Assembly: GCA_003445475.1 (NCBI GenBank)
Contig: DMDP01000020.1
Location: 1-12,617, forward strand
Direction of reading: 5' to 3'
Length of the DNA: 12,617 nucleotides
DNA from: Peptococcaceae bacterium
GTDB lineage: Bacteria; Bacillota; Desulfotomaculia; Desulfotomaculales; UBA12532
The number at the start of each line of letters is the position of its first letter. The stretch's first letter is position 1. The position numbers and the translations under genes are program-made. Below, one piece after another: positions 5,700 through 12,617 of the stretch. The notes under the pieces are model-generated. The model ran no database searches. It worked only from the letters and a program-made list of their open reading frames with translations, and had not been told where the DNA came from.

Positions 5700-6653
5700 T
5701 TGCTCCGGACACGCCTATGTGAAGTTCTGGGTATCGAGTATCCTGTTATTCAGGGGGGCATGGCGTGGGTTTCAACGGCCGAACTGGCCGCTGCGGTTTC
5801 TGAAGGCGGCGGCCTTGGAATCATAGGCGCCGGGAACGCGCCGCCGGACTGGGTGCGGGAGCAGATTCGCAAGGCACGGTCGCTTACCCGCAAACCATTC
5901 GGAGTCAACGTCATGCTTCTCTCGCCGTTTGCGGACGAGGTCATGCGTGTACTGATTGAAGAACGCGTACCGGTGGTCGCAACCGGGGCGGGCAACCCCG
6001 GAAAATATGTGGGTGCGTTACATGAGGCCGGTGCCAAAGTCATCCCGGTGGTGGGGTCGGTGGCCTTGGCCAAGCGGCTCGAGCGGGTCGGTGTCGATGC
6101 CGTGGTGGCGGAGGGTATGGAATCGGGGGGGCATATCGGTGAAGTGACGACCATGGTGCTGGTGCCGCAGGTGGTGGATGCCGTCAGCATCCCCGTAATT
6201 GCCGCCGGGGGCATCGCCGACGGCCGCGGTGTCGCGGCGGCACTCGCCCTGGGAGCGGAAGGGGTTCAGCTGGGGACGCGGTTTATCTGCGCCGCAGAGT
6301 GCACCGTACACCCGCGGGTAAAGGAGTTCATCGTGCGGGCCAAGGACCGCGACACCGTCGTTACCGGCCGGCCGACGGGACACCCCGTACGTTGCCTGCG
6401 CAACAAGCTTACCAGGCGGTTCGAAGAACTGGAAGCCCGCTGTGCGTCTGTGGAGGAACTGGAGGCGTTGGGCGTGGGAAAATTGCGCGCGGCGATGGTG
6501 GAAGGAGATATCGAATACGGTTCGGTCATGGCGGGGCAATGCGCGGCCATGGTGCACGAGATCAAGCCGGCCGGGGAGATCATCCGGGAACTCGTAAGCC
6601 AGGCGGAAGAGGTCCTGGGGCGCCTGGGGCGCCTGGTGGAGGCAGGACGATGA
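5700..6653 (+). CDS. fabK: Enoyl-ACP reductase II FabK (FMN-dependent)
   Basis: FabK performs the last reduction of each elongation cycle, trans-2-enoyl-ACP to acyl-ACP, using NAD(P)H through FMN. It is unrelated to the SDR-type FabI, and known FabK enzymes are insensitive to triclosan. From the TTG at 5700 the protein has 317 residues, typical for FabK, and opens TRLCEVLGIEYPVIQGGMAW. Flavin TIM-barrel hallmarks are GGLGIIGAGN, the MESGGHIGE stretch carrying the conserved histidine, PVIAAGGIADGRG and GAEGVQLGTRF. Nitronate monooxygenases share this fold, but the position between fabH and fabD decides for FabK. The start is 20 bases after fabH; the stop overlaps the fabD start as ATGA. No fabI is present in this cluster. 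Confidence 0.93.
   Translation: MLRTRLCEVLGIEYPVIQGGMAWVSTAELAAAVSEGGGLGIIGAGNAPPDWVREQIRKARSLTRKPFGVNVMLLSPFADEVMRVLIEERVPVVATGAGNPGKYVGALHEAGAKVIPVVGSVALAKRLERVGVDAVVAEGMESGGHIGEVTTMVLVPQVVDAVSIPVIAAGGIADGRGVAAALALGAEGVQLGTRFICAAECTVHPRVKEFIVRAKDRDTVVTGRPTGHPVRCLRNKLTRRFEELEARCASVEELEALGVGKLRAAMVEGDIEYGSVMAGQCAAMVHEIKPAGEIIRELVSQAEEVLGRLGRLVEAGR
6614..6636 (+). repeat. Short 9-bp tandem repeat at the 3' end of fabK
   Basis: Two and a half copies of CCTGGGGCG encode the Leu-Gly-Arg repetition near the FabK C-terminus, immediately before the fabD ribosome binding site. It is in frame, so a gain or loss of a unit would not break the reading frame. Confidence 0.6.
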
Positions 6654-7591
6654 AAACCGCTTTCCTGTTTCCCGGCCAGGGTTCCCAGTACGTAGGCATG
6701 GGCGAGGATTTCTTCAGGCGCTACGAGGAAGCCCGGGAGGTCTTCGCGGCAGCGGAGGCGGCGGTGGGTCTGCCCCTTAGAGAGCTTTGCTTCCGGGGGC
6801 CCCGGGAAGAGTTGCAGAAGACGAGCTATACCCAGCCGGCCGTTCTCGCCACCAGCATTGCCTGCCTGCGGGTGCTGGAGGCGGCGGGTGTCCATGCGGA
6901 TGCGGTCGCCGGGCACAGCCTGGGCGAGTACAGCGCCCTGGTTGCCGCCGGCGTGCTGCCTCTGGGAGACGCCGTTCGCCTGGTCCATCGCCGTGGGCAG
7001 TACATGCAGGACGCTGTACCCCTCGGCAGCGGCGGCATGGTGGCCGTTTTGGGTCTCGACCTGGCCGCTGTAGAGCGCGTCCGCGAGCAGGCCGCACAGG
7101 TCGGGGTGGTGGAGATCGCCAATTACAACTGTCCCGGGCAGGTAGTACTGGCCGGCGAGATGCGGGCGCTGGAAGCGGCGGTGGACGCGGCGCGCGCCGC
7201 CGGCAGCAAACGGTCGGTGTTGCTGGCGGTAAGCGGGCCCTTTCACTCGAGCCTTATGCGGCGGGCGGCGGAGAAGCTGGCGGTCGATCTCGAAGGGACC
7301 GTGTTCGGCGATCCGCGCGTGCCGGTCGTGGCGAATGTGACGGCGGATTACGTGCGAACGGGGGGCGAGATTCGCGCCGCCCTGATCCGGCAGATATACA
7401 GCCCCGTGCGGTGGGAAGAAAGCATCCGACGCCTGGCGGCAGACGGTGTAACCGTCTTCGTCGAGGTCGGACCGGGGCGGGTTCTCAGCGGGCTGGTGTC
7501 GCGTATCGTCCGTCGCAAGGCCACCGTCCTGAACGTCGAGGATCAGGCCACGCTGGAAAAAGTGCTTGCGTATCACAAAGGGGTTGGCTAA
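6650..7591 (+). CDS. fabD: Malonyl-CoA:ACP transacylase FabD
   Basis: FabD moves the malonyl group from malonyl-CoA to the phosphopantetheine thiol of AcpP, supplying extender units to FabH and FabF. The 313-residue length fits the family. It begins KTAFLFPGQGSQYVGMG (oxyanion-hole region), carries the nucleophile Ser90 in GHSLGEYSA, and has the catalytic His199 in GPFHSSLM, close to Ser92/His201 of the E. coli enzyme. The ATG overlaps the fabK stop by 4 bases (ATGA), with GGAGG at 6638-6642, 7 bases upstream, so translation is probably coupled to fabK. No additional domain is fused to it. Confidence 0.97.
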   Translation: MKTAFLFPGQGSQYVGMGEDFFRRYEEAREVFAAAEAAVGLPLRELCFRGPREELQKTSYTQPAVLATSIACLRVLEAAGVHADAVAGHSLGEYSALVAAGVLPLGDAVRLVHRRGQYMQDAVPLGSGGMVAVLGLDLAAVERVREQAAQVGVVEIANYNCPGQVVLAGEMRALEAAVDAARAAGSKRSVLLAVSGPFHSSLMRRAAEKLAVDLEGTVFGDPRVPVVANVTADYVRTGGEIRAALIRQIYSPVRWEESIRRLAADGVTVFVEVGPGRVLSGLVSRIVRRKATVLNVEDQATLEKVLAYHKGVG

Positions 7592-7592
7592 A

Positions 7593-8336
7593 ATGTTTCT
7601 TGATGGCAAGGCGGCCCTTGTAACCGGTTCCTCGCGCGGTATCGGCCGTGCAACGGCGATTGCTCTCGCCAGGGCAGGGGCGGACGTGGCGGTTAACTAC
7701 ACATCAAGCCAGGCGGCGGCCGAAGAGGTAGTGGCCCGTATACGGGAACTGGGACGGTGCGGGGTGGCTCTGCAAGCTGACGTGGCCTCGATGGATCAAG
7801 CCGAGGGCCTGGTAGAAGGCGCTGTAAGGGAGTTCGGGCGGCTTGACATCCTGGTGAATAACGCGGGCATCACCGCCGACGGTCTTTTGCTTCGTATGAA
7901 AGAACACGAATGGGACCGGGTACTGGCGGTTAATCTTAAGGGTGCTTTCAACTGCACGAAGGCGGCGCTGCGCTACCTGCTAAAGGCGCCGGCGGGCCGG
8001 GTAATTAATATTGGTTCAATCATCGGGCTCCGGGGCAACCCGGGGCAGGTTAATTATGCGGCGGCGAAGGCCGGCCTTATCGGATTCAGTAAGGCGCTGG
8101 CACGGGAAGTAGGCCGGCGCGGCGTTACCGTAAATGTGGTCGCACCGGGTTTTATCGTTACCGAGATGACCGATCGCCTGCCGGAAGGCCTCAAGCAGAA
8201 GATGCTGGCCGATATTCCCCTTGGGCGGTTTGGACAGCCGGAGGAAGTAGCCGGGGTGGTGGTCTTCCTGGCCAGCGATGCGGCGGCGTATATTACGGGA
8301 CAGGTAATTACTGTTGACGGCGGGCTGGCAATGTAG
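7593..8336 (+). CDS. fabG: 3-oxoacyl-ACP reductase FabG
   Basis: This NADPH-dependent short-chain dehydrogenase reduces 3-oxoacyl-ACP to 3-hydroxyacyl-ACP, the first reduction of the elongation cycle. It has 247 residues. The cofactor motif [10 protein letters not shown] is near the N-terminus and NNAG follows the Rossmann core. The catalytic residues Ser142, Tyr155 and Lys159 (YAAAK) are all present. The C-terminal [13 protein letters not shown] is typical of FabG. The ATG at 7593 follows the fabD stop after one base, with an AAAGGGG site about 9 bases upstream; an in-frame TTG at 7566 would add nine unusual residues and is rejected. SDRs are a broad family, but the motifs and the location between fabD and acpP make FabG secure. 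Confidence 0.96.
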   Translation: MFLDGKAALVTGSSRGIGRATAIALARAGADVAVNYTSSQAAAEEVVARIRELGRCGVALQADVASMDQAEGLVEGAVREFGRLDILVNNAGITADGLLLRMKEHEWDRVLAVNLKGAFNCTKAALRYLLKAPAGRVINIGSIIGLRGNPGQVNYAAAKAGLIGFSKALAREVGRRGVTVNVVAPGFIVTEMTDRLPEGLKQKMLADIPLGRFGQPEEVAGVVVFLASDAAAYITGQVITVDGGLAM

Positions 8337-8359
8337 CGCCGGAAGGAGGTGCTAGACGG

Positions 8360-8590
8360 GTGTCCGTTTTCGACAAAGTAAAAGGCATTATTGTTGAACA
8401 ACTGGGCGTCGACGAAGCTGATGTAACCCTTGACGCATCCTTCGTGGATGACCTGGGGGCCGACTCGCTTGACCTTGTGGAAATGGTAATGGCCTTTGAA
8501 GAGGCGTTCGAGATGGAGATCCCCGACGAAGACGCCGAAAAAATCCGCACCGTGGGTGATGCGGTGAAATATATTCAGGATCGCCTGTAG
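8360..8590 (+). CDS. acpP: Acyl carrier protein AcpP
   Basis: This small acidic carrier protein of 76 residues holds the growing acyl chain as a thioester on 4'-phosphopantetheine. Ser36 in the [14 protein letters not shown] segment (the DSL signature) is the attachment site. The fold-defining acidic helix II and the C-terminal VGDAVKYIQ stretch are present. The GTG start has an excellent AAGGAGGT site at 8343-8350, 9 bases upstream, in keeping with the high expression ACP needs. It lies 23 bases after fabG and 35 before fabF. The holo-ACP synthase gene (acpS) that would modify it is not in the window. Confidence 0.98.
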   Translation: MSVFDKVKGIIVEQLGVDEADVTLDASFVDDLGADSLDLVEMVMAFEEAFEMEIPDEDAEKIRTVGDAVKYIQDRL

Positions 8591-8612
8591 GTAAAAATTG
8601 GCGATGGTTGGC

Positions 8613-8619
8613 AGGAGGT
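8613..8619 (+). promoter_or_regulatory. Ribosome binding site that sets the fabF start
   Basis: AGGAGGT at 8613-8619 is 6 bases before the TTG at 8626, which yields the canonical [10 protein letters not shown]-terminus. The earlier in-frame TTG at 8608 would place this site inside the coding region. Confidence 0.8.
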
Positions 8620-8625
8620 GCACGT

Positions 8626-9882
8626 TTGACCCGGGTTGTCATCACCGGGATGGGGGTAATTTCCCCCGTAGGAACGGGTCTCGATACCTTCTGGTCGGCG
8701 CTGGTTAATGGCGTCTCCGGCGTACGTGAGATAAGCCGTTTCGATGCTTCCCAGTACCGGACGCGGATTGCGGCCGAGGTCACCGATTTCGCTCCGGAGA
8801 ACTACCTCGACCGGAAGGAAAGCAGGCGGATGGACCGCTTCACGCAGTTTGCGGTAGCCTGCGCCGTGATGGCGGTGGAAGACGCACGGCTCGATTTGGC
8901 CCGGGTTGAAAAAGAGCGCATAGGTGTGGTTTTCGGCTCGGGGGTTGGCGGTATCCAGACGCTGGAGGAACAGGCCAAAATACTCTTCACACGCGGTCCG
9001 GACCGCGTAAGCCCCTTTTTCGTACCCATGATGATCAGTAACATGGCTGCAGGGCAAATCGCCATGACATTTGGCTTTCAAGGCCCCAACTTTACCCTTG
9101 TGAGCGCGTGCGCATCCTCGAACCACGCTATCGGAGACGCATTCAAGATCATTCAAAGCGGTGCCGCCGACGTTGTCATTACGGGTGGCGCGGAGGCGGC
9201 CATCACGCCGCTGGCGCTGGCCGGCTTCTGTGCTATGAAGGCTTTATCCACGCGCAACGACGAACCGGCGCGGGCGTCCCGCCCGTTTGACGCCGAGCGG
9301 GACGGTTTCGTCATGGGGGAAGGCGCGGCCGTGCTGGTCCTGGAAGGCGAAGAACACGCCAGACGGCGCGGGGCGCGCATTTACGCCGAGATCTGCGGCT
9401 ACGGTACGAGTTGCGACGCTTACCATATTACCGCCCCGGATCCCGAAGGTACGGGCGCTGCGCGGGCGATGGCTAATGCCGTCGCAGACGCGGGTCTGCG
9501 CCCGGAGGACATCGACTACATTAACGCCCACGGTACCTCTACCCCGCTTAATGATCGGGTGGAAACGGCCGCCATTAAACGCGTGTTTGGCGATCACGCA
9601 TACCGGCTCGCGGTCAGTTCGACCAAGTCTATGACGGGCCACCTGCTGGGGGCCGCCGGCGGCCTGGAGGCGGTGGCATCCGTGCTGACCATCTTTCACC
9701 AGGTGATCCCGCCTACCATTAACTACGAGGTTCCCGACCCGGAGTGCGACCTTGACTACGTCCCCAACAAGGCGCGTCCCGCCCGTGTCAGGGCGGTGCT
9801 TTCCAACGGCTTCGGATTCGGGGGGCAAAACGCTTCGCTCGTCTTCCGTCAGCCTGAGGCAGGGGATGCTTTTGGCCGGTAA
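8626..9882 (+). CDS. fabF: 3-oxoacyl-ACP synthase II (KAS II) FabF
   Basis: FabF carries out the elongation condensations, joining acyl-ACP and malonyl-ACP with release of CO2. From the TTG at 8626 it has 418 residues, the usual size, and begins [15 protein letters not shown]. The Cys-His-His triad of elongating KAS enzymes is intact: Cys162 in [11 protein letters not shown], His302 in [11 protein letters not shown] and His339 in [15 protein letters not shown], each one residue before the E. coli FabF positions (163, 303, 340). The C-terminal [11 protein letters not shown] motif is present. No fabB or fabZ gene is in this cluster, so dehydration must be done by an enzyme encoded elsewhere. 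The 3' end overlaps rnc by 17 bases. Confidence 0.97.
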   Translation: MTRVVITGMGVISPVGTGLDTFWSALVNGVSGVREISRFDASQYRTRIAAEVTDFAPENYLDRKESRRMDRFTQFAVACAVMAVEDARLDLARVEKERIGVVFGSGVGGIQTLEEQAKILFTRGPDRVSPFFVPMMISNMAAGQIAMTFGFQGPNFTLVSACASSNHAIGDAFKIIQSGAADVVITGGAEAAITPLALAGFCAMKALSTRNDEPARASRPFDAERDGFVMGEGAAVLVLEGEEHARRRGARIYAEICGYGTSCDAYHITAPDPEGTGAARAMANAVADAGLRPEDIDYINAHGTSTPLNDRVETAAIKRVFGDHAYRLAVSSTKSMTGHLLGAAGGLEAVASVLTIFHQVIPPTINYEVPDPECDLDYVPNKARPARVRAVLSNGFGFGGQNASLVFRQPEAGDAFGR

Positions 9883-10570
9883 ATCACTGGCTCACCTTCA
9901 GGAGCGCATCGGTGTCGACTTTCGCGACCCGGCGCTGTTGGAGGAGGCTTTAACCCACAGTTCCTACACCTTTGAAAATCCCGAAGCGAAAAACAACCAG
10001 CGTTTAGAGTTTTTGGGTGACGCCGTGCTCGAGGTGCTGGTCAGTGAGGCGCTTTTTCACCGCTTACCCGAGGCGCCGGAAGGAGAGCTTACCAAGTTGC
10101 GCGCCGCGGTGGTCTGTGAGCCGTCCCTGGCGCGCGTGGCGGCGGATCTGGGTCTGGGCCGGGCAATGCGAATGGGCCGGGGCGAGGAACTTTCCGGGGG
10201 ACGCCGGCGGCCATCCGTACTGGCCGATGCTCTGGAAGCAGTTCTGGGCGCGTTGTACTTGGATCAGGGACTCGCTGCTGCGCGTGCCTTTGTGGCGCGG
10301 CACCTCGGAGCAATCATGGAGGACGTTATCGCCGGCCGGCGCGAGCCGGACTATAAAACCGAGTTGCAGGAGAAATTACAGAAGATGTCGCCCGAGCCGA
10401 TAAAATACGTCATTCTCAAAGAAGAAGGACCGGATCACGCCAAGACCTTTACGGCCGGTGTAATTTACCGTGGCATGCTTGTCGGGCAGGGGGTCGGCCG
10501 TTCCAAGAAAGAGGCCGAGCAACAGGCCGCGAAAGAGGCACTGGCCCGGCGGGTATGGCGAAAGAGTTAG
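9866..10570 (+). CDS. rnc: Ribonuclease III
   Basis: RNase III cleaves double-stranded RNA, including the rRNA precursor stems, and is a Mg-dependent homodimer. The protein has 234 residues from the ATG at 9866. The N-terminal nuclease domain holds the signature [16 protein letters not shown] with Glu48 and Asp52, and the second catalytic pair lies in [16 protein letters not shown]. The C-terminal double-stranded-RNA-binding domain begins at about residue 160 ([12 protein letters not shown]) and ends [12 protein letters not shown]. The start overlaps fabF by 17 bases, with GAGG 6 bases upstream; a TTG at 9872, two codons later, is a possible alternative. In many Firmicutes rnc is followed by smc and then ftsY, but here ftsY follows directly. 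Confidence 0.96.
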   Translation: MLLAGKSLAHLQERIGVDFRDPALLEEALTHSSYTFENPEAKNNQRLEFLGDAVLEVLVSEALFHRLPEAPEGELTKLRAAVVCEPSLARVAADLGLGRAMRMGRGEELSGGRRRPSVLADALEAVLGALYLDQGLAAARAFVARHLGAIMEDVIAGRREPDYKTELQEKLQKMSPEPIKYVILKEEGPDHAKTFTAGVIYRGMLVGQGVGRSKKEAEQQAAKEALARRVWRKS

Positions 10571-10576
10571 TGCTTT

Positions 10577-10591
10577 CGGCAACAGTTGCCG
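10577..10591 (+). repeat. Compact hairpin in the rnc-ftsY gap
   Basis: CGGCAAC and GTTGCCG form a perfect 7-bp inverted repeat around a single A (10584). As RNA it would fold into a short stem with a loop of about five bases, 6 bases after the rnc stop. There is no T-run after it, so it is not an intrinsic terminator; a processing or stabilising role is only a guess. Confidence 0.5.
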
Positions 10592-10615
10592 GCGAAGGTG
10601 AGGTCACTACCGCAC

Positions 10616-11527
10616 ATGGGTCTGTTCGGTCGCCTTAAGGAAGGATTACGTAAAACAAGAGACACGTTAACCGGCAAAATCGAGAACCTCATTTACGGTC
10701 GTACGCAAGTCGACGAGGAGTTTTACGAAGAGCTGGAAGCCATTCTCATCCAGGCCGATGTGGGTGTAGCCACCTCTCTCGATCTCGTCGAGCAGGTTCG
10801 CGAAGAGATGCAAAAGAAACGCCTGGACGATCCGACCAAGCTAAAACCGGTGCTGAGGGAAAAGCTGCGGGCACTCTTTGCCGGCGATGTGCAAGCCGCC
10901 CTGAACCTCTCGGGGAACCCGGCCGTGATCCTGGTGGTAGGCGTCAACGGTACCGGGAAGACAACCACGATCGGCAAGCTGGCCCACCTCTTAAAAAAAG
11001 AAGGCAAGAGTGTACTGCTGGCTGCCGCCGATACCTTCCGCGCAGCCGCCATCGAGCAGCTGGAAATCTGGGGTACGCGGGCAGGCGTGGAGGTCATCAA
11101 GCATGGTGCGGGGGCGGACCCGGCGGCGGTAGTGTACGATGCCATTCAGGCAGCACGGGCCCGCAAGTGCGATGTGGTAATCGTAGATACCGCGGGCAGG
11201 CTCCACACCAAGATGAACCTCATGGAGGAATTGAAAAAGATCGGCCGGGTGGCCGCAAGAGAGGTGCCGGGGGCGCCGCAGGAGGTCCTCCTGGTTTTGG
11301 ATGCCACCACCGGGAACAACGCCATTAACCAGGCCAGAATTTTTGCGGAGGCCACCGGGGTAACGGGGATTGTTTTAACGAAGTTGGACGGCACGGCCAA
11401 GGGCGGGATCGTCATTGCCATCCGCCGCGACCTCGGCATCCCGGTAAAACTGGTGGGCACCGGCGAGAAGATTGATGATCTGGACTACTTCAATCCCGAC
11501 GAGTTTACCGAGGCCTTGTTCGGCTAA
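10616..11527 (+). CDS. ftsY: Signal recognition particle receptor FtsY
   Basis: FtsY is the SRP receptor GTPase that meets the Ffh-ribosome complex at the membrane and hands nascent membrane proteins to the translocon. The protein has 303 residues with an N-terminal helical NG-type bundle starting [14 protein letters not shown] and no long acidic A domain, as usual in Firmicutes. The GTPase motifs are complete: P-loop [10 protein letters not shown] from residue 109, then [17 protein letters not shown], and [10 protein letters not shown]. The DATTGNNA motif has Asn where Gln is common, a mild variation. The ATG at 10616 is chosen for the family N-terminus; the nearest purine-rich site (GGTGAGGT, 10597-10604) is 11 bases away, which is rather far. 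ffh is not in the window. Confidence 0.96.
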   Translation: MGLFGRLKEGLRKTRDTLTGKIENLIYGRTQVDEEFYEELEAILIQADVGVATSLDLVEQVREEMQKKRLDDPTKLKPVLREKLRALFAGDVQAALNLSGNPAVILVVGVNGTGKTTTIGKLAHLLKKEGKSVLLAAADTFRAAAIEQLEIWGTRAGVEVIKHGAGADPAAVVYDAIQAARARKCDVVIVDTAGRLHTKMNLMEELKKIGRVAAREVPGAPQEVLLVLDATTGNNAINQARIFAEATGVTGIVLTKLDGTAKGGIVIAIRRDLGIPVKLVGTGEKIDDLDYFNPDEFTEALFG

Positions 11528-11541
11528 TGCGTCCGCACCGT

Positions 11542-11563
11542 GGAGCCGGCTAAAGGCTTTTTT
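11542..11563 (+). terminator. Weak intrinsic terminator after ftsY
   Basis: GGAGCC (11542-11547) can pair with GGCTTT (11555-11560), using two G-U pairs, around a 7-base loop, and a run of six T ends at 11563. The stem is short, so termination is probably partial. Confidence 0.5.
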
Positions 11564-11583
11564 ATTTCCGGAGAAGGAAAAAC

Positions 11584-11612
11584 TTGGCACATTGCAAACA
11601 TGAGGATATAGG
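11584..11612 (+). promoter_or_regulatory. Possible promoter of mtnP-mtnA
   Basis: TTGGCA at 11584-11589 (5 of 6 matches to the -35 consensus) is followed after 17 bp by TATAGG at 11607-11612 (4 of 6). The transcript would start near 11619 and give a very short leader before the GGGAGGG site. It fits a new transcription unit after the ftsY terminator. Confidence 0.45.
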
Positions 11613-11635
11613 ATCTGCCATCGGGAGGGTTTTGT

Positions 11636-12433
11636 ATGGCGATCACCATCGGGATTATCGGGGGGACGGGGGTCTACGATCCGGCCATGCTGGAGAATCC
11701 ACGTGAAGAAAGCGTGGAAACCCCATATGGGTCGGTAACGGTAAGCATCGGCACATACCGCGGCAAAGAACTTGCTTTTCTTCCACGCCACGGGCGGCAG
11801 CACTCGATTCCCCCGCATCTGGTTAACTACCGTGCCAACATTCGTGCTCTCAAGAAACTTGGGGTCAAGACGGTGCTGGCCACCGCGGCGGTGGGGTCGC
11901 TCAATCCCTCCATGAAACCTGGGGAACTTGTTTTTGTCGACCAGTTCCTGGACTTCACCAGGTCGCGCGTGCAGACGTTTTACGAGGGTGGGCCCGAGGG
12001 GGTCGTGCACGTGGATATGACGGAGCCGTATTGCCCCCAGGTGCGTGAGGTGCTCTTCCGGGCGGGACGAACCCTGCGTTTGCCCGTGCATAACGGCGGC
12101 ACCTACGTATGCACCGAGGGACCGCGGTTCGAAACACCGGCGGAAATAAACATGCTGCGCCAGCTCGGCGGCGATCTGGTGGGGATGACCGGCGTGCCCG
12201 AGGTAGTCCTGGCGCGGGAGGCGGAGATGTGTTATGCCACGATCGCCGTGGTTACCAATTTTGCCGCCGGGATATCGCCGTCAAGGCTGTCGCACGACGA
12301 GGTGGTGGCCATGATGGCCGAGAACGCGGCGAACTTGAGAAGTTTGATCCTGCAGGCCGTGGCCTGGCTCGACGAGGAGCGCAGCTGCGCATGCCACTGG
12401 GCGGTCACCGGTCCGGTTGCCCCCGGGAGGTGA
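11636..12433 (+). CDS. mtnP: Methylthio-nucleoside phosphorylase, probably methylthioinosine-type
   Basis: This is a purine nucleoside phosphorylase superfamily enzyme of 265 residues, in the MTA/MTI phosphorylase branch. It would split the methylthio-nucleoside left by polyamine and related SAM reactions into the free base and methylthioribose-1-phosphate. The phosphate-site and family motifs are IIGGTGVYD, PRHGRQHSIPPH, NYRANIRALK, GTYVCTEGPRFET and GMTGVPEVVLAREAEMCYA. At the base-binding position it has Thr207-Asn208-Phe209-Ala210 where human MTA phosphorylase has Asp220 and Asp222; Asn here is typical of enzymes that use 6-oxopurines, so methylthioinosine is the likelier substrate. The ATG has GGGAGGG at 11623-11629, 6 bases upstream. 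mtnA follows after 4 bases, which supports a role in methylthioribose salvage. The gene symbol is provisional. Confidence 0.88.
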   Translation: MAITIGIIGGTGVYDPAMLENPREESVETPYGSVTVSIGTYRGKELAFLPRHGRQHSIPPHLVNYRANIRALKKLGVKTVLATAAVGSLNPSMKPGELVFVDQFLDFTRSRVQTFYEGGPEGVVHVDMTEPYCPQVREVLFRAGRTLRLPVHNGGTYVCTEGPRFETPAEINMLRQLGGDLVGMTGVPEVVLAREAEMCYATIAVVTNFAAGISPSRLSHDEVVAMMAENAANLRSLILQAVAWLDEERSCACHWAVTGPVAPGR

Positions 12434-12437
12434 AGCC

Positions 12438-12617
12438 GTGATCCGGACCCTTTACTGGCAGGACGGAACGTTATATATCCTGGACCAGACCCGTATACCG
12501 GAGGAGACGGAGTACGTACCCTGCCGGGATCACCGGGACGTGGCGGAAGCAATCCGGTCGATGCGCGTGCGGGGGGCACCGGCCATCGGGGCGGCCGCCG
12601 CCTACGGTGTCGCCCTC
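12438..12617 (+). CDS. mtnA: Methylthioribose-1-phosphate isomerase MtnA, 5' part
   Basis: This partial gene has its first 60 codons in the window; the rest lies beyond the right edge. MtnA isomerises methylthioribose-1-phosphate to methylthioribulose-1-phosphate in methionine salvage or related pathways. The visible part contains LDQTRIPEETEYV, the AEAIRSMRVRGAPAIG signature and AAAYGVAL, all characteristic of the N-terminal half of MtnA (eIF2B-alpha-like isomerase family). The GTG start at 12438 is preceded by GGGAGGTG, which overlaps the mtnP stop region, so the two genes are probably translated from one message. The MtnA substrate is the product of the preceding phosphorylase. Related family members act on ribose-1,5-bisphosphate, but the context favours MtnA. 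Confidence 0.9.
   Translation, partial: MIRTLYWQDGTLYILDQTRIPEETEYVPCRDHRDVAEAIRSMRVRGAPAIGAAAAYGVAL

Noticed and set aside
6266-7609. A 447-codon minus-strand open frame opposite fabK and fabD
   Set aside because: It is antisense to two certain genes with intact active sites, shows Arg/His/Pro-rich composition typical of shadow frames in GC-rich DNA, and has no recognisable domain.
6787-7623. A 278-codon plus-strand frame inside fabD
   Set aside because: Its composition is Gly/Arg-rich as expected for a shifted frame in GC-rich DNA, and FabD catalytic motifs occupy the other frame throughout.

Overview
The window reads as a chromosomal housekeeping segment of a GC-rich, endospore-forming member of the Firmicutes. 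Class Clostridia, in the Moorella / Desulfotomaculum / Thermacetogenium sphere, is my inference from protein style and gene order, not a database match. The supporting signs are strong AGGAGG-type ribosome binding sites, frequent TTG and GTG starts (9 of the 17 genes called here), the sporulation membrane protein SpoVV/YlbJ, and the Firmicutes-type order rsmD-coaD ... ylbJ ... yceD(DUF177)-rpmF-plsX-fab-rnc-ftsY. No mobile element, tRNA, rRNA, CRISPR array or phage gene was seen.

Layout. Positions 1-161 hold no assignable gene, only a possible promoter. Positions 162-1667 (+) hold rsmD (16S rRNA methyltransferase), coaD (CoA biosynthesis) and a small coiled-coil protein that resembles a shortened actinobacterial SepIVA. 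Positions 1644-2807 (-) hold ylbJ/spoVV, whose 3' end overlaps the coiled-coil gene tail to tail. A 133-bp divergent intergenic region (2808-2940) carries a consensus vegetative promoter (TTGACA-17-TATAAT) with a near-palindrome in its spacer. From that promoter runs a dense plus-strand gene train: yceD (DUF177), rpmF (L32), plsX, fabH, fabK, fabD, fabG, acpP, fabF, rnc and ftsY (2941-11527). Several of its junctions overlap by a few bases. A weak terminator and a possible new promoter lie between ftsY and the last pair, mtnP (a 6-oxopurine-type methylthio-nucleoside phosphorylase) and mtnA (cut by the window end).

How the genes work together. CoaD makes dephospho-CoA, the step before CoA, which supplies the 4'-phosphopantetheine arm of AcpP and the CoA of malonyl-CoA. 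FabD, FabH, FabG, FabK and FabF initiate and elongate fatty acids on AcpP. PlsX turns acyl-ACP into acyl-phosphate for phospholipid synthesis. RsmD, YceD, L32 and RNase III belong to ribosome production. FtsY targets ribosomes to the membrane. The train therefore couples membrane-lipid supply with ribosome output and protein targeting. MtnP and MtnA salvage the methylthio-nucleoside by-product of S-adenosylmethionine use.

Most of this is ordinary core biology and I found no clear novel system. The points most worth a second look are the SepIVA-like coiled-coil protein, the Asn/Ala base-contact residues of MtnP that argue for methylthioinosine as substrate, the absence of smc between rnc and ftsY, the lack of fapR before plsX, and the palindrome inside the main operon promoter.
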